A DNA stretch of 64,000 nucleotides from Macrolepiota albuminosa. Its lineage: Eukaryota; Basidiomycota; Agaricomycetes; Agaricales; Agaricaceae. Below are positions 63,023-64,000 of this stretch, in pieces. The stretch lies in NCBI GenBank assembly GCA_027475525.1, contig JAMWFC010000049.1, forward strand, positions 6,184,947-6,248,946. Reading direction: 5' to 3'. How positions within the stretch are numbered: the stretch's first letter is position 1; each line of letters begins with the position of its first letter. Both the position numbers and the translations under genes were made by a program. The notes beneath the pieces are model-generated. The model saw nothing but the letters and a program-made list of their open reading frames with translations. It was not told where the DNA came from and ran no database searches.

Positions 63023-64000
63023 CTGCCGATGAAGTGTCCGGGTTCCCCGCAGAGGAGGCAGGTGCCCTTCCGGCGTCGCTGTTCCTGAACATCGTCGGGG
63101 ACATCGATCCAGGGGCGGTCGGGGTTCCTGACTCGGTTTGCTCGAAGAGCTTCCTCTTCGTCGTCTTCGGGGTGTTCGTCGGCTGGGACGTCGGGGTCGT
63201 CTGGGTCTCCGGGGAGGGGGTCGGAGGTGTCGTTGATGTCGGCTGCGTTGAGGGCAGCTGGCGGTCGTGGTGCCGGGGCGCGGGGCGGTCCCAGGGGTCC
63301 TCGTCCTGGGGTCGGACGCGTGGTGGGATCTTGCGGCACCTGGCTAGGGCCTCCGGAGTGATTGGCCTTCCAAGAGGGTCCTCCCGAAGGGGCCCAATGG
63401 CCCCGGGAGCCGGAGTACTCGTTGCGATCTTCCCAGTACCTTTGGTCGATCTGGGTCACCAGTGCCTTGTAGCCGTTGTATGTTGCCTGCTTGGGGGCGA
63501 GGCGGAGGACGTCTTTGATTCGCTGAGGGAGCGCTCGCCGGAGGGCGAACCGGAGGGCGTTGTAGTTCCAGCCCGTCTCATAGGCCTCCTTCTCGAATCG
63601 GACGATGAAGGTGGCAAAGCGCTCCTCGGATCTCATTCGGAGGTTGAAGAGGTTTTCTTCGGCTTCCGCGACGGTGTCGAAGATGCCGAAGCGGCCGGAG
63701 AATTCCTGCACGAAGGCCGCCCACTGAGATAACACGGGGTTGTTGGGGTCGAACCGGAGGAGGGCCGTGTAGTGGTCGAAGGCCAATCCCTGCAGGTACG
63801 AGGCGGCGAATGCGACGCGGGACCCTTCGAGCTGAAACGTGACGGGTTTGGCTTGAAACATGTTGAGGCACTGCATCAGGAAGGTTCGCCACCTCCGGGG
63901 GTCGCGTCCGTGGAAGGGTTCGGGCTTCTGTATGTCGAGCTTGCCTTCCCGGGCGAGGGCGTCCCGGGTGTCGTCCTGCGGGTTCGGTGGGCGCGGGGGG
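62929..64000 (-). CDS. gag: Element B gag (5' end outside window)
   Basis: The frame is open to the window edge. It reads [18 protein letters not shown] upstream of the internal ATG at 63876, so gag starts beyond 64000. A Ty3 capsid domain ([37 protein letters not shown]) is followed by a Gly/Pro-rich linker and a standard zinc knuckle [14 protein letters not shown] (C-x2-C-x4-H-x4-C). It ends at 62929 after overlapping pol. It forms the virus-like particle and packages RNA. Confidence 0.93.
   Translation of the reverse strand, partial: PPRPPNPQDDTRDALAREGKLDIQKPEPFHGRDPRRWRTFLMQCLNMFQAKPVTFQLEGSRVAFAASYLQGLAFDHYTALLRFDPNNPVLSQWAAFVQEFSGRFGIFDTVAEAEENLFNLRMRSEERFATFIVRFEKEAYETGWNYNALRFALRRALPQRIKDVLRLAPKQATYNGYKALVTQIDQRYWEDRNEYSGSRGHWAPSGGPSWKANHSGGPSQVPQDPTTRPTPGRGPLGPPRAPAPRPPAALNAADINDTSDPLPGDPDDPDVPADEHPEDDEEEALRANRVRNPDRPWIDVPDDVQEQRRRKGTCLLCGEPGHFIGSCPKRQTMGRAVWTIDGEDCDFQFTENDPAI

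Larger units (their letters stand above)
55615..64000 (-). mobile_element. Element B: GC-rich Ty3/gypsy chromovirus, truncated by window edge
   Basis: Gag and pol lie on the minus strand; the 5' LTR is outside the window. On the 3' side come an accessory gene on the plus strand (56623-58465), a polypurine tract and the 3' LTR. Pol carries integrase and a chromodomain, so it is a chromovirus, a different lineage from element A, yet it shares the antisense Zn-cluster gene. All ORFs are open, which suggests a young copy. GC content is far higher than in the neighbouring KDZ and Helitron sequence. The left edge interrupts the ORF at 54838-55611. Confidence 0.9.

Noticed and set aside
62150..63732. 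Long plus-strand ORFs opposite element B gag/protease (233 and 309 aa)
   Set aside because: Antisense shadows with Gly/Val-rich low-complexity composition; they overlap conserved gag and protease motifs on the other strand.

Overview
The window looks like a transposon-rich, gene-poor stretch of a mushroom-forming basidiomycete (Agaricomycetes) genome. The evidence is introns of about 45-60 nt, a KDZ transposase relic, Helitron proteins with a DUF6570-like region, an aryl-alcohol-oxidase-like GMC gene, a JmjC gene of the kind common in mushrooms, and several Ty3/gypsy elements. No bacterial features are present. The species cannot be named from the sequence.

Layout. 1-1795: remnant of a GC-rich Ty3 element (LTR plus a Zn-cluster/coiled-coil ORF), joined to the C-terminal part of a SNF2 helicase gene (1796-3203). 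3.8-8.9 kb: two unidentified host genes, each interrupted by a solo LTR. 8.9-12.4 kb plus 23.8-24.1 kb: one JmjC gene split by an 11.3 kb Ty3 element (element A, 12440-23756) that has near-identical 948 bp LTRs. 24.3-38.0 kb: a decayed Helitron read on the minus strand, bounded by inverted arrays of a ~28 bp repeat, carrying a multi-exon cargo gene and itself hit by an element-A solo LTR. 38.0-54.6 kb: a graveyard of host and transposon pseudogenes (GMC oxidase, glutathione peroxidase, mitochondrial carrier, proteasome subunit RPN6, KDZ transposase). 54.8-64.0 kb: an unidentified ORF truncated by a GC-rich chromovirus (element B) that runs off the window.

The most interesting observation is shared by elements A and B and by the remnant at 1-1.8 kb. 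Each carries, between gag-pol and the 3' LTR and antisense to gag-pol, an intron-containing gene for a protein with a fungal Zn(2)Cys(6)-like cysteine cluster, a basic NLS-like stretch and acidic or coiled-coil segments. An intron ends immediately before the first cysteine in all three. Element A is also saturated, in LTRs, in gag-pol and in the antisense gene alike, with the hexamer CGSYAA/TTRSCG, roughly eight to ten times the random expectation in the two stretches I counted by hand. Element B is rich in YCCGGR. Zn(2)Cys(6) proteins typically read CGG triplets, so a retrotransposon-encoded DNA-binding protein that recognises a motif spread through its own element is a testable idea. It would be analogous in logic to the VANC proteins of plant VANDAL elements.

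Most host-like genes here are broken (frameshifts, nonsense codons, insertions). The gene models rest on manual reading of splice sites and conserved motifs; exon borders are approximate unless stated.
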